Assembly: GCA_035712985.1 (NCBI GenBank)
Contig: DASTAE010000013.1
Coordinates: 1-64,000, forward strand
Source: Actinospica sp035712985
Lineage (GTDB): Bacteria; Actinomycetota; Actinomycetes; Streptomycetales; Catenulisporaceae
DNA length: 64,000 nucleotides
Direction of reading: 5' to 3'
Made by a program: the position numbers and the translations under genes. Positions 25,802 through 34,177 of the stretch are shown one piece after another. Positions within the stretch are counted from its first letter, which is position 1; each line of letters begins with the position of its first letter. A model generated the notes under the pieces. The model saw only the letters and a program-made list of their open reading frames with translations, had not been told where the DNA came from and ran no database searches.

Positions 25802-27271
25802 ATGTCGTCGCCGAGCATCATCACCAGGAGCGAGCTCCGCCTGCCGCCGGGCAGGCTCTTCGTGGACGGGGCGTGGATCGAGGCCGACGACCGGCGCGAC
25901 ATCCTCGACCCGGCGACCGGGCAGGCCGTGGCCTCGGTCGCCCAGGCGGGGCCGGCCGAGACCGACCGGGCGATCGCCGCGGCGCGGCGCGCCTTCGACG
26001 ACGGCTCCTGGTCGGGGCTGCCGCCGCGCGAGCGGGGCCGGATCCTGCTGCGCGCGGCGGAACTGCTGCGCGGGCAGGCCGAGGAACTGGCCCGGCTCGA
26101 GTCCCTGGACACCGGCAAGCCGATCATGTTCACCCGCATGGTGGACGTGGCCACGACCATCGACCAGATCGACTACTACGGCGCGCTGGCCGCCGGGATC
26201 GAGGGCTCGGTGCGCCGCACCGGCCGCCCGACCTTCGCCTACACCCGCCGCGAGCCGATCGGCGTGGTCGCCGCGATCACGCCCTTCAACTTCCCGCTGA
26301 TCCTGTCCTCGATCAAGATCGCGCCCGCGCTCGCCGCCGGGAACACGGTGATCCACAAGCCCGCCGAGGAGACCCCGCTCACCGCGCTGCGCATCGCGGA
26401 GGTGCTGGAGGAGGCCGGGATCCCCGACGGCGTCTTCAACGTGCTGCCGGGCGACGGCTCGGTCGGCCAGACGCTGGTCCGCGACCCGCGGGTGGACAAG
26501 ATCGCGTTCACCGGCTCGACCGCGGTCGGGCGCGGGATCGCGGCGGCCGCGGCCGAGACGCTCAAGCACGTGACCGTCGAGCTCGGCGGCAAGAGCGCGA
26601 ACATCGTCTTCGCGGACGCGGACCTCGAGGCGGCGGTGAACACGGCCATCTCAGGGTTCGTCTTCAACACCGGCCAGTTCTGCATGGCCGGTTCGCGCCT
26701 GCTCGTGCAGCGGCCCGTGTACGACGAGGTGGTCGCGGCGCTCGCCGGGGCCATCGGCCACGTGCCGGTCGGCGACCCCTTCGCCGAGGGCACCGTGATC
26801 GGCCCGATGGCGGGCCCGCGGCACCTCGCCAAGGTGCGGTCCTTCCTAGAGCAGGCCGAGCAGGGCGGCGCGAAGGTCTACAGCGGCGGTCCGGCGCACG
26901 AGGGCCCCGGCTTCTGGGTCGCGCCGACCGTGCTCGCCGACGTGGCGCAGGACTCGACGTTCGTGCAGGACGAGATCTTCGGCCCGGTGCTGACGGTTCA
27001 GCCCTTCGACACCGAGGACGAGGCGGTCGCCCTGGCCAACGGCACGCAGTACGGGCTCGCGGCCGGCCTGCAGACCACGGACATCGCCCGCGCGCACCGG
27101 GTGGCCGAGCGGCTGCGCGCCGGGATCGTCTGGGTCAACGGCTGGGCGCTGCTCGACGCCGCACTGCCCTTCGGCGGCGTCAACCAGTCCGGCTACGGCC
27201 GCGAAGGCGGCCCCGAGGGCCTGGACGAGTACCTGCAGACCAAGTCCGTGCTCATCTCCATGCAGGCCTGA
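25802..27271 (+). CDS. NAD(P)-dependent aldehyde dehydrogenase
   Basis: 489 residues from ATG 25802 with GAGAGG about 11 nt upstream; another ATG at 25742 would add 20 residues. All family landmarks are present: ITPFNFPL, NTVIHKPAEETPL, FTGSTAVGR for NAD binding, general base Glu260 in ELGGKSA and nucleophile Cys294 in GQFCMAGS. It oxidises an aldehyde to the acid, closest in style to betaine/aryl aldehyde dehydrogenases. Only 11 bp before the alcohol dehydrogenase gene, so the pair probably converts an alcohol to a carboxylic acid through the aldehyde. Confidence 0.88.
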   Translation: MSSPSIITRSELRLPPGRLFVDGAWIEADDRRDILDPATGQAVASVAQAGPAETDRAIAAARRAFDDGSWSGLPPRERGRILLRAAELLRGQAEELARLESLDTGKPIMFTRMVDVATTIDQIDYYGALAAGIEGSVRRTGRPTFAYTRREPIGVVAAITPFNFPLILSSIKIAPALAAGNTVIHKPAEETPLTALRIAEVLEEAGIPDGVFNVLPGDGSVGQTLVRDPRVDKIAFTGSTAVGRGIAAAAAETLKHVTVELGGKSANIVFADADLEAAVNTAISGFVFNTGQFCMAGSRLLVQRPVYDEVVAALAGAIGHVPVGDPFAEGTVIGPMAGPRHLAKVRSFLEQAEQGGAKVYSGGPAHEGPGFWVAPTVLADVAQDSTFVQDEIFGPVLTVQPFDTEDEAVALANGTQYGLAAGLQTTDIARAHRVAERLRAGIVWVNGWALLDAALPFGGVNQSGYGREGGPEGLDEYLQTKSVLISMQA

Positions 27272-27282
27272 GAGGGATGTGA

Positions 27283-28401
27283 ATGACGATCCTGACGCGC
27301 GCCGCGGTCCTCGAGGGTCCGGGCGCCGAATTCACCGTGCAAGAGGTCGAACTTGACGAGCCGCGCCCGGACGAGGTGCTCGTGCGCGTCGTCGCGGCCG
27401 GGCTCTGCCACACCGACCTCGGCGTTCAGGCCGGAGGGATTCCGTTCAAGCTGCCCGGGATCCTCGGGCACGAGGGCGCCGGCGTCGTCGAGCGCGTCGG
27501 GTCCGCGGTGGCCCGCGTCGTGCCCGGCGACAAGGTCCTGCTGAGCTTCACGTCCTGCGGACGCTGCGCTTCGTGCCGCGGCGGTCATCCGGCCTATTGC
27601 GCGGGCTGGCTGCTGAGCAACCTGATCAGCGGCGCGCGTGACGACGGCACGTCGACCGTCTCGCGCGACGGCAGCGCGATCGGCGGACACTTCTTCGGCC
27701 AGTCGTCCTTCGCGCAGTACTCCCTGGCGGACGAGCGAAGCGTGGTCAAAGTCGATCCGGACGCCGATCTCAGCGTCCTCGCGCCGCTCGGCTGCGGCGT
27801 GCAGACCGGTTTCGGCAGCGTGTGGAACATCCTGCGCCCGCAACCCGGCGCGTCGATCGCGATCTTCGGCTCGGGCGCGGTCGGCCTCGCCGCGATCATG
27901 GCCGCGCACCTGCTGCCGCTCAGCACGGTCATCGCCGTCGACCGCGTGCCCGAGCGGCTGGAACTCGCGCGCGAGCTCGGCGCCACGCACACGATCGACG
28001 CGACCGGCCTGCGGCCCGAGGACGTGCTCCGATCGCTGTTCGAGGCGACCGGAGGGCGCGGCATCGACAACGCGGTCGAGACGACGGCCGTCCCGTCGGT
28101 CCTGCGCACGGCCGTCGACGCGCTCGCCCCGCGCGGCGCGTGCGCGGTGGTCGGCGCCCCGCCGGCCGGCACCGAGGTCGCCCTCGACGTCCAAGGCCTG
28201 CTGACCGGCAAGCGCGTGATCGGCGTGACCCTCGGCGACGCCGACCCGGAGACGCTGATCCCGCACATGGTCGCGCTGCACGGCGCGGGCAGGCTGCCGC
28301 TGGAGCGCCTGGTCCGGCACTACGAGCTGACCGAGATCTCCGAGGCCGCCGCGGACATGCACCACGGCCGCACGATCAAGCCCGTGATCCGCTTCAGCTG
28401 A
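27283..28401 (+). CDS. Zinc-dependent alcohol dehydrogenase (MDR family, aryl-alcohol type)
   Basis: 372 residues. Catalytic zinc ligands lie in GLCHTDL, GHEGAGVV and PLGCGVQTG; the structural zinc loop has four Cys in CGRCASCRGGHPAYC. The Rossmann motif is IFGSGAVGLAA, with an acidic end in AVDRVPERL for NAD. The sequence resembles XylB/aryl-alcohol dehydrogenases. Co-transcribed with the aldehyde dehydrogenase. Its last codons overlap the convergent KDPG-aldolase gene by 8 nt, so the two operons collide without a terminator. Confidence 0.88.
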   Translation: MTILTRAAVLEGPGAEFTVQEVELDEPRPDEVLVRVVAAGLCHTDLGVQAGGIPFKLPGILGHEGAGVVERVGSAVARVVPGDKVLLSFTSCGRCASCRGGHPAYCAGWLLSNLISGARDDGTSTVSRDGSAIGGHFFGQSSFAQYSLADERSVVKVDPDADLSVLAPLGCGVQTGFGSVWNILRPQPGASIAIFGSGAVGLAAIMAAHLLPLSTVIAVDRVPERLELARELGATHTIDATGLRPEDVLRSLFEATGGRGIDNAVETTAVPSVLRTAVDALAPRGACAVVGAPPAGTEVALDVQGLLTGKRVIGVTLGDADPETLIPHMVALHGAGRLPLERLVRHYELTEISEAAADMHHGRTIKPVIRFS

Positions 28402-29029
28402 TCGTGGCGGCGACGAAGCGCTCGGCGAGGCGCGCGATCTCCTCGTGGCCGCCCGCGGCGACCGTCGCGGGCGGCACGACCTCGGTGCCGCAGCACACCG
28501 CGAAGGCGCCGTACCCGAGGAAGTCGCGCGCGTTCGCCGCGCTGACGCCGCCGGAGGGGACGAGCCTCACATCCGGGAACGGCCCGCGCAGATCCTTGAG
28601 ATAGCGCGGGCCGACGGCCGAGGCCGGGAAGATCTTCACCGCGGCCGCCCCGAGATCCATCGCCTGCAGGACCTCGGTCGGCGTCAGCGCGCCGAGGAAG
28701 ACCGGCACCCCGCGCGCCGCGGCGACCGAGGCGACGTCCGGCCGCACCGCGGGGGTCACCAGGAACTCGGCCCCCGCGTCGATCGCCGCGTGCGCCTGCT
28801 CCGCGGTCACGACGGTGCCCGCGCCGACATGCTGCCCCGGGACCCGGGCGGCGGCCGCAGCCGCGAGGATCTCCGGCAGCCCAGGCGTCGTGTAGGTGAA
28901 TTCGACGGCGCGAATCCCGCCGGATGCCAGCGCGGCGCACAGCTCCGCCGGATCGGGGATGCTCGGTGCGCGCACGACGGCGAGGATCCGGTCCGCTGCT
29001 ATGGTCGAGAGCGCGGAGTCGTGGGTCAT
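28394..29029 (-). CDS. eda: KDPG/KHG aldolase
   Basis: 211 residues, the normal length of the class I TIM-barrel aldolase. ILAVVRAPS, RAVEFTYTTPG with the catalytic Glu, VGAGTV, AEFLVTPAV and AAVKIFPAS with the Schiff-base Lys are all present, followed by VPSGGVS for phosphate binding. It splits 2-keto-3-deoxy-6-phosphogluconate into pyruvate and glyceraldehyde-3-phosphate, the last step of the inferred pathway. The ATG at 29029 overlaps the deacylase stop (ATGA) and is preferred to upstream codons that lie inside that gene. Confidence 0.92.
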   Translation of the reverse strand: MTHDSALSTIAADRILAVVRAPSIPDPAELCAALASGGIRAVEFTYTTPGLPEILAAAAAARVPGQHVGAGTVVTAEQAHAAIDAGAEFLVTPAVRPDVASVAAARGVPVFLGALTPTEVLQAMDLGAAAVKIFPASAVGPRYLKDLRGPFPDVRLVPSGGVSAANARDFLGYGAFAVCCGTEVVPPATVAAGGHEEIARLAERFVAATIS

Positions 29030-30633
29030 GAGGTGGTCCCGTCTGTTGAGCGGCGTAGGGCGCGGCCGGCCAGAGCACCCGTGTGCTTGCCGTCGGCGAG
29101 GGTGGCGACTCCGTTGACGAAGACGTGCTCGACGCCCTTCGCCTGCTGCCTGGGTTCGTCGTACGTGGCGGTGTCGCGGACGGTTTCGGCCTCGAAGAGC
29201 ACGAGATCCGCGGCGTAGCCCTCGCGAATCAGGCCTCGATCGCGCAGGCGGAGCCTGCGCGCGGCGTTGCCGGTCAGGTGCGCCACGCACTCCTCCAGGC
29301 TGAGCACGCCGAGTTCGCGGGTGTAGTGGCCGAGGTAGCGCGGGAAGGTGCCCCAGGCTCGCGGATGCGGGCGGGTGCCGAAGAGCAGACCGTCGCTGCC
29401 GCCGCAGTGCGCGGGGTGGCGCATGATCGTGCGCACGTTCTCCTCGTGGCCGACGAGGTGCAGGATCGTGGTCGCGAGGTCGTCGGCGATCAGCAGTTCG
29501 CGGAAGACCTCGAACCGCTCGCGACCGCGGGAGCGCGCGAGGTCTTCGATCGTGCGGCCGACGTTCGCCCCGAGCGCGGGGTCGCCGACGCCGGAGATCT
29601 GGATGGTGTTCCAGTCCATCGGCACGCGGTGGCAGCCGTCCGAGCCGCGGACCTCGATGTCCTCCCGGATGCGCGCGCAGGCCGCCGGGTCCTTGAGCAG
29701 CCGGAGCACGCCGTCCGGGCCCTCGGCCGAGGTCCAGCTCGGCAGGAGCGCGGCGAGCGTGGTGGACCCCGGCAGGTAGGGGTACGTGTCGAGGCTGATG
29801 TCGGAGCCCGCTGCGATGGCCGCGTCGAGCAGCGCGATCAGCTCGCCGGCGCGCCCCTTGTTCACGGCGAAGTTCATCGTCGCGTGCGAGAGGTGCAGCG
29901 GGCAGCCGGAGGCGCGCGACACGTCGATCATCTCGGCGTACGCCTCGAGCGCTCCGGCGCCGTACGAACGGTGATGCGGCGCGAAGAAGCCGCCGAGCTC
30001 GGCGACCGTGCGGCAGAGCTCTGCCAGTTCGGCGGTCGTGGCGTACATGCCCGGCGTGTAGCCGAGGCCGAAGGAGATGCCGACCGCGCCCTCCGCCATC
30101 CCGGCGCGAATCAGGGCCTTCATCTGCGCGAGCTCGTCCGCCGAAGGCACCCGCGCGTCGTATCCGAGCACGAGCATGCGGACCGAGCCGTGCGGCACGA
30201 GGTAGCAGGCGTTCGCGGCGATGCCCGCGGAGTCGAGCCGGTCGAGGTACTCCCCCACGCTGCGCCAGCTCCAGTCGAGCCCCGCGGGATCGCCGTTCCA
30301 GCCGGCGATCTGGCGTCGGATGCTCTCCAGCGTCACGTCGTCGACCGGCGCGTAGGCGAGCCCGTCCTGGCCGAGCAGCTCCAGCGTCACGCCCTGGCTG
30401 ATCTTGGCCAGATGGGCGGGCTCGGCGAGCAGCGCGAGGTCGGAGTGCGCGTGCATGTCGATGAAGCCGGGCGCGAGGACGAGGCCGGTGACATCGATCG
30501 TCCGGTCGGCGGCGATCGGCTCGCCGTTCCTCGCGATCTCGGCGATGCGACCGTCGGCGATCACCACGTCGGCGCGGTAGCGCGCGGCGCCGGTCCCGTC
30601 GACCACGTCGGCGCCACGCAGGGCGAGCCGCAT
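29026..30633 (-). CDS. N-acyl-D-amino-acid deacylase family amidohydrolase
   Basis: 535 residues, typical for D-aminoacylases. The metal-binding start is FIDMHAHSDLALL; further motifs are ELLGQDGLAYAP, ISFGLGYTPGMYA, FFAPHHRSY, HLSHATMNF, ILHLVGHEENV and the catalytic Asp in GGSDGLLFG. Family members remove acyl groups from N-acyl-D-amino acids and related compounds. Placed between the KDPG aldolase and a D-serine-dehydratase-type enzyme (1-nt and 4-nt overlaps), it most likely deacylates an N-acetylated sugar amino acid such as N-acetyl-D-glucosaminate; an N-acyl-D-amino acid remains possible. Confidence 0.87.
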   Translation of the reverse strand: MRLALRGADVVDGTGAARYRADVVIADGRIAEIARNGEPIAADRTIDVTGLVLAPGFIDMHAHSDLALLAEPAHLAKISQGVTLELLGQDGLAYAPVDDVTLESIRRQIAGWNGDPAGLDWSWRSVGEYLDRLDSAGIAANACYLVPHGSVRMLVLGYDARVPSADELAQMKALIRAGMAEGAVGISFGLGYTPGMYATTAELAELCRTVAELGGFFAPHHRSYGAGALEAYAEMIDVSRASGCPLHLSHATMNFAVNKGRAGELIALLDAAIAAGSDISLDTYPYLPGSTTLAALLPSWTSAEGPDGVLRLLKDPAACARIREDIEVRGSDGCHRVPMDWNTIQISGVGDPALGANVGRTIEDLARSRGRERFEVFRELLIADDLATTILHLVGHEENVRTIMRHPAHCGGSDGLLFGTRPHPRAWGTFPRYLGHYTRELGVLSLEECVAHLTGNAARRLRLRDRGLIREGYAADLVLFEAETVRDTATYDEPRQQAKGVEHVFVNGVATLADGKHTGALAGRALRRSTDGTTS

Positions 30634-31880
30634 CAGAAGTACGTCCTAACCAGGCCGGTCACGTAAGGATCCTCGGCCGAAGCGTCCTCGACGACAGGGA
30701 TCAGCGACCACTTGTCGAACGCCGTGCACGGATGCGAGAGCCCGAACCGAACCACGTCGCCGACGGCGAGATCCGCGCGCGGATCCGGCTTCAGGAACGT
30801 GTGCTGATCCGCCACCGCCGTGACGACGCCGGAGACGCCCTGCGGCACCGGAAGCCCCTCGTCGAACGGAAAATCGCGCTTGCCGCCGTCCAGCAGGGCC
30901 AGATCCGGTTCGGGACGGGAGAGCACGCGCGCCCAGCCGTGCATCGCCGAAGTAAGCGGCTTCCCGACGCCGCGCGAGAACGGCGAGATCCCGGCGTAGA
31001 AGCCGTCGTCGTGGATGAGGTAGGCGCCGGATCGAAGCAGGACCTTGACCCCCGGGCTCGACATCGGCCCGAGCACGTCGACGACCTGGTCGAAGAACGC
31101 GCTGCCGCCGGCCGTGAGCCAGACGGTGTCCGTACCGTAGAGAGAGGAGGTCAGCAGCCTGCTGTGCAGGGCTGACAGCTCATGGAGATAGCCCCGAACC
31201 GCCTCCAGGCTCTCAGCCGAAGCGTCGTGGGCGACGGCGCCCTCGTACCCTGCGACGCCGATCAAGCGCAGGCTCGGGGCCGCGGCGATCGCCTGCGCGA
31301 TCTCGACCGCCTCGTCAGCCGTCCGCGCGCCGGTCCGGCGGCCGGGGGCGCCGAGCTCGACGAACACGTCGATCGGGCGCTGCACGTCGCGCGAACTCAA
31401 CGCGTCGACCATCAACTCGACGGTCCGCCGCGAGTCGATCCAGCAGCTGAACTCGAAGCTCGGGTCGGCGTCCTGCTCGGCCGAGATCCAGCGCAGTGCG
31501 ACCGGGTCCACCAGCGCGTTGGCCAGGTAGAGCCGCTGCACGCCGAAGGCCCGGCCCACGCGCAGTTGCGGCACGTTGGCCACGGTGATCCCGCGCGCGC
31601 CGGCCGCGAGCTGTCGCGACCAGAGCTCGGGGGCCATGGTCGTCTTTCCGTGCGGGGCGAGTTCGACCCCGGCCGCGGCGCAGTACGCGGTCATCGCGGC
31701 GAGGTTGGCGTCGAGCGCCGGGGCGTCGAGCGTGAGCAGCGGGGTGCCGAGCTCGGACAGCCGCGGCCGCTCGGCCAGGAACTCCCCGGCGGTCCTTCCC
31801 CAGGCGCCGACCGGGATCGCCTTGAAACGCCAGTCGAGCGGCTCGTCGGCCAAGGCGGCCACGGCCTCGTGGTCGATCAT
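30633..31880 (-). CDS. D-serine dehydratase-like fold-III PLP enzyme (D-glucosaminate dehydratase candidate)
   Basis: 415 residues from ATG 31880, with GGAAGGAG upstream. Alanine-racemase N-domain: PLP lysine in LAPHGKTTMAPELW; VANVPQLRVG follows. The C-terminal domain has the metal pair H-x-C in LSHPCTAFDKW, as in eukaryotic D-serine dehydratase (DSD). Such enzymes eliminate water or ammonia from D-hydroxy-amino acids or cleave D-threonine. Beside KDG kinase and KDPG aldolase, the best fit is dehydration/deamination of D-glucosaminate to 2-keto-3-deoxygluconate. First gene of the minus operon, with a strong palindromic operator just upstream. Confidence 0.83.
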   Translation of the reverse strand: MIDHEAVAALADEPLDWRFKAIPVGAWGRTAGEFLAERPRLSELGTPLLTLDAPALDANLAAMTAYCAAAGVELAPHGKTTMAPELWSRQLAAGARGITVANVPQLRVGRAFGVQRLYLANALVDPVALRWISAEQDADPSFEFSCWIDSRRTVELMVDALSSRDVQRPIDVFVELGAPGRRTGARTADEAVEIAQAIAAAPSLRLIGVAGYEGAVAHDASAESLEAVRGYLHELSALHSRLLTSSLYGTDTVWLTAGGSAFFDQVVDVLGPMSSPGVKVLLRSGAYLIHDDGFYAGISPFSRGVGKPLTSAMHGWARVLSRPEPDLALLDGGKRDFPFDEGLPVPQGVSGVVTAVADQHTFLKPDPRADLAVGDVVRFGLSHPCTAFDKWSLIPVVEDASAEDPYVTGLVRTYF

Positions 31881-31895
31881 CCCGACGCTCCTTCC

Positions 31896-31923
31896 GTTGC
31901 AATATACGCAACGTCTATTGCGT
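31896..31923. promoter_or_regulatory. Overlapping palindromic operators, likely target of the adjacent IclR regulator
   Basis: Two overlapping inverted repeats share one arm: GTTGC-N7-GCAAC (31896-31912) and TACGCA-N8-TGCGTA (31905-31910 with 31918-31923). They sit 16 bp upstream of the PLP-enzyme start and about 65 bp upstream of the kdgK GTG, the right place to control both divergent operons. IclR-type regulators bind such T/G-rich dyads, and one is encoded in the plus operon. The regulator-site pairing is inferred. Confidence 0.65.
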
Positions 31924-31989
31924 AGTGTGACACGGAACTTGTAGCATCGCGGCTCGACCGAGGTCAATGGAGCGCCGAAGGAGGGGCAC

Positions 31990-33000
31990 GTGCCCGCAGT
32001 GGACGCCGTCTGCATCGGCGAGACGATGGCCGTGCTCGTTCCGGACCGGCCGGGTCCGCTCGAGGACGCGGAGGTCTTCCGGCGCGGCGTGGGCGGCGCG
32101 GAGTCCAATGTGGCCTGCGCGCTCGCGGCGCTCGGCGTGCCCACGGCGTGGGTCAGCCGGCTCGGCGCGGACGGCTTCGGCCGCCACGTGATCACTCAAT
32201 TGGCCGAGCGCGGTGTGAATACCTCCGCGGTCGCGATCGACCCGCTGCGGCCCACGGGGCTGTACGTGAAGGAGATCGCCCTCGACCGCAGCAGCACGCT
32301 GCACTACTACCGCAGCGAATCGGCCGCCTCCGTCCTCGGCCCCGAGTCCCTCGACGCGCCGGCGGTCGCCGCGCTCCTCGACGAGGCCCGGCTCGTGCAC
32401 CTGTCCGGCGTCACCGCCGCGCTCGGCTATCGCGCCGGGCACGAGGGCGGCCGCCGGCTGGTCGAAGCCGTGCTCGAACGGCGGCGGCCCGGACAACTGG
32501 TGAGCTTCGACCTCAACTGGCGGCCGCGGCTGTGGGACGGCATCGACAGCGGACGACCCGCCGCGATACTCGCCGGACTCGCGAACCGGGCCGACGTCGT
32601 GCTGCTCGGCGCGGACGAGGCCGAGATCGTGTTCGGCACCGGCGATCCCGAGCGCCTCAGGGCTCTGCTGCCGGACCCGGCCGTCCTCGTGGTGAAGGAC
32701 TCCGGCCACCGCGTGACGGCGTTCGACGACGAGGGCGTGGTCACCGAGCCCGCGCTCGCCGTCGAGGTGGTCGAGCCGATCGGCGCCGGGGACGCATTCG
32801 CCGCCGGGTACCTCGCCGGGCTGCTGCGCGGCTACGACCAGCGCCGACGTATCCGGCTCGGCCACGTGTGCGCCGCTTCCGCGCTGATGGTCGCCGGGGA
32901 CCACGGGACGCCGCCGAAGCCCGACGAGCTCGACGCGCTGCTCGGCTGCTCCGCGTCCCGGTGGTCCGCGCTGCGCGCCGCGGAGGGCGTGTTCGCATGA
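31990..33000 (+). CDS. kdgK: PfkB-family kinase, 2-keto-3-deoxygluconate kinase type
   Basis: 336 residues from a GTG preceded by AAGGAGG. IGETMAVLVP and GGAESNVACALAALG are the sugar-binding start of KdgK-type PfkB kinases; FDLNWRPRLW is the characteristic KDG-kinase strand; PIGAGDAFAAGYLAG holds the catalytic Asp (about residue 266) and anion hole. It would make 2-keto-3-deoxy-6-phosphogluconate for the aldolase encoded on the other strand. Overlaps the IclR gene by 4 nt (ATGA). Confidence 0.87.
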   Translation: MPAVDAVCIGETMAVLVPDRPGPLEDAEVFRRGVGGAESNVACALAALGVPTAWVSRLGADGFGRHVITQLAERGVNTSAVAIDPLRPTGLYVKEIALDRSSTLHYYRSESAASVLGPESLDAPAVAALLDEARLVHLSGVTAALGYRAGHEGGRRLVEAVLERRRPGQLVSFDLNWRPRLWDGIDSGRPAAILAGLANRADVVLLGADEAEIVFGTGDPERLRALLPDPAVLVVKDSGHRVTAFDDEGVVTEPALAVEVVEPIGAGDAFAAGYLAGLLRGYDQRRRIRLGHVCAASALMVAGDHGTPPKPDELDALLGCSASRWSALRAAEGVFA

Positions 33001-33764
33001 GCCAGAGCCTCTCCCGCGCGGTGAGCCTGCTGACCGAACTCGCCGAGGGGCCGCGCTCGCTCGACCAGCTGGCCACACTGCTCGACGTGCACAAGACCAC
33101 CGTGCTGCGCCTGCTGCGGACGCTCGAGGACGACCGGCTCGTCTTCCGCGACGCCGCCTACCGCTACCACCTCGGCGCCGGCCTGTTCGCGCTCGCCGGC
33201 CGCGCGCTCGAACAGCGGCCGGTGCGCGCCGCCGCCGCGCCGCATCTCGCCGCGCTCAACCGCGAGACCGGGCACACCGTGCACCTCGCGGCGTACGAGG
33301 GCGGCGAGGTCGTCTACATCGACAAGTACGACTCGCGGCACCCGGTCCGGATGTACTCGCAGATCGGCCTGCGCGCGCGGCTGCACTGCACGGCCGTCGC
33401 CAAGGTGCTGCTCGCCGGGCTCCCGCTCGCCGAGCGGCGCGCGGTGGCCGAGGTGATCGCGTACGAGGTGATGACGCCGAACACGATCACCGGTTCGGAC
33501 GCGTTGCTGGCCGAACTCGCCCGGGTGGCCGAACAGGGCTACGCGGTGGACCATGGCGAGCACGAGACCTTCATCAACTGCGTCGGCGCGCCGATCCGGG
33601 ACGCCAGCGGCCGGGTCGTGGCCGCCGCCTCGGTCTCCGTGCCCGACGTGCTGCTCGACTTCGACCAGGTGATGGCGCTCCTGCCGGACCTGCTCAAGGC
33701 GGCCGCCGCGATCTCCGCCGACTGCGGCTGGCCGGACCACTCGACCATGAAAGCAGAGCACTGA
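32997..33764 (+). CDS. IclR-family transcriptional regulator
   Basis: 255 residues. Winged helix-turn-helix at residues ~3-60 (LSRAVSLLTELAEG, SLDQLATLLDVHKTTVLRLL), then the IclR effector domain with GHTVHLAAYEGGEVVYIDKY, LHCTAVAKVLLA and the C-terminal GAPIRDASGRVVAAASVS. Likely controls the two divergent operons from the palindromes at 31896-31923, with KDG or a sugar acid as effector by analogy to KdgR. Coupled at both ends (ATGA and TGATG). Confidence 0.9.
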   Translation: MSQSLSRAVSLLTELAEGPRSLDQLATLLDVHKTTVLRLLRTLEDDRLVFRDAAYRYHLGAGLFALAGRALEQRPVRAAAAPHLAALNRETGHTVHLAAYEGGEVVYIDKYDSRHPVRMYSQIGLRARLHCTAVAKVLLAGLPLAERRAVAEVIAYEVMTPNTITGSDALLAELARVAEQGYAVDHGEHETFINCVGAPIRDASGRVVAAASVSVPDVLLDFDQVMALLPDLLKAAAAISADCGWPDHSTMKAEH

Positions 33765-34177
33765 TGGGCTATCAGAAGTCCGCGATCCGCACCGACGCCG
33801 CCCCGGCGCCCGCGCACACCTTCTCGCAGGGCGTGCGCAAGGGCCCGCTGCTCCAGGTCGCCGGGCAGGGGCCGATGGACCCGGAACTCGGCCGCTACAT
33901 CGCGATCGGCGACGTGAAGGGGCAGACCCTGCGCACGCTGGAGAACGTGCGGGCGATTCTGGAGGCGGGCGGCGCGAGCGTCGAGGACGTGGTCATGTTC
34001 CGCGTCTACCTGACCTCGCAGCAGAACTTCGCGGCGATGAACGAGGCCTACGGCGAGTTCGTCGCGCAGCACGTGCCGTCCGGCGTGCTGCCCGCGCGCA
34101 CGACGGTCTTCACCGGACTGCCCCATGACGAGATGCTGGTCGAGATCGACGCCCTCGCGGTCGTCGCGGAGGACTGA
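33764..34177 (+). CDS. RidA-family enamine/imine deaminase
   Basis: 137 residues of the YjgF/YER057c/UK114 trimeric fold: FSQGVRKGPLLQVAGQGPMD, TLENVRAILEAGGAS, VEDVVMFRVYLTS and the conserved Arg in LPARTTVF. RidA proteins hydrolyse reactive enamines released by PLP dehydratases. Having one in the regulon fits the PLP-dependent D-hydroxyamino acid dehydratase on the other strand, whose product passes through an enamine. Starts within the IclR stop (TGATG) and ends within the lactonase start. Confidence 0.9.
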   Translation: MGYQKSAIRTDAAPAPAHTFSQGVRKGPLLQVAGQGPMDPELGRYIAIGDVKGQTLRTLENVRAILEAGGASVEDVVMFRVYLTSQQNFAAMNEAYGEFVAQHVPSGVLPARTTVFTGLPHDEMLVEIDALAVVAED

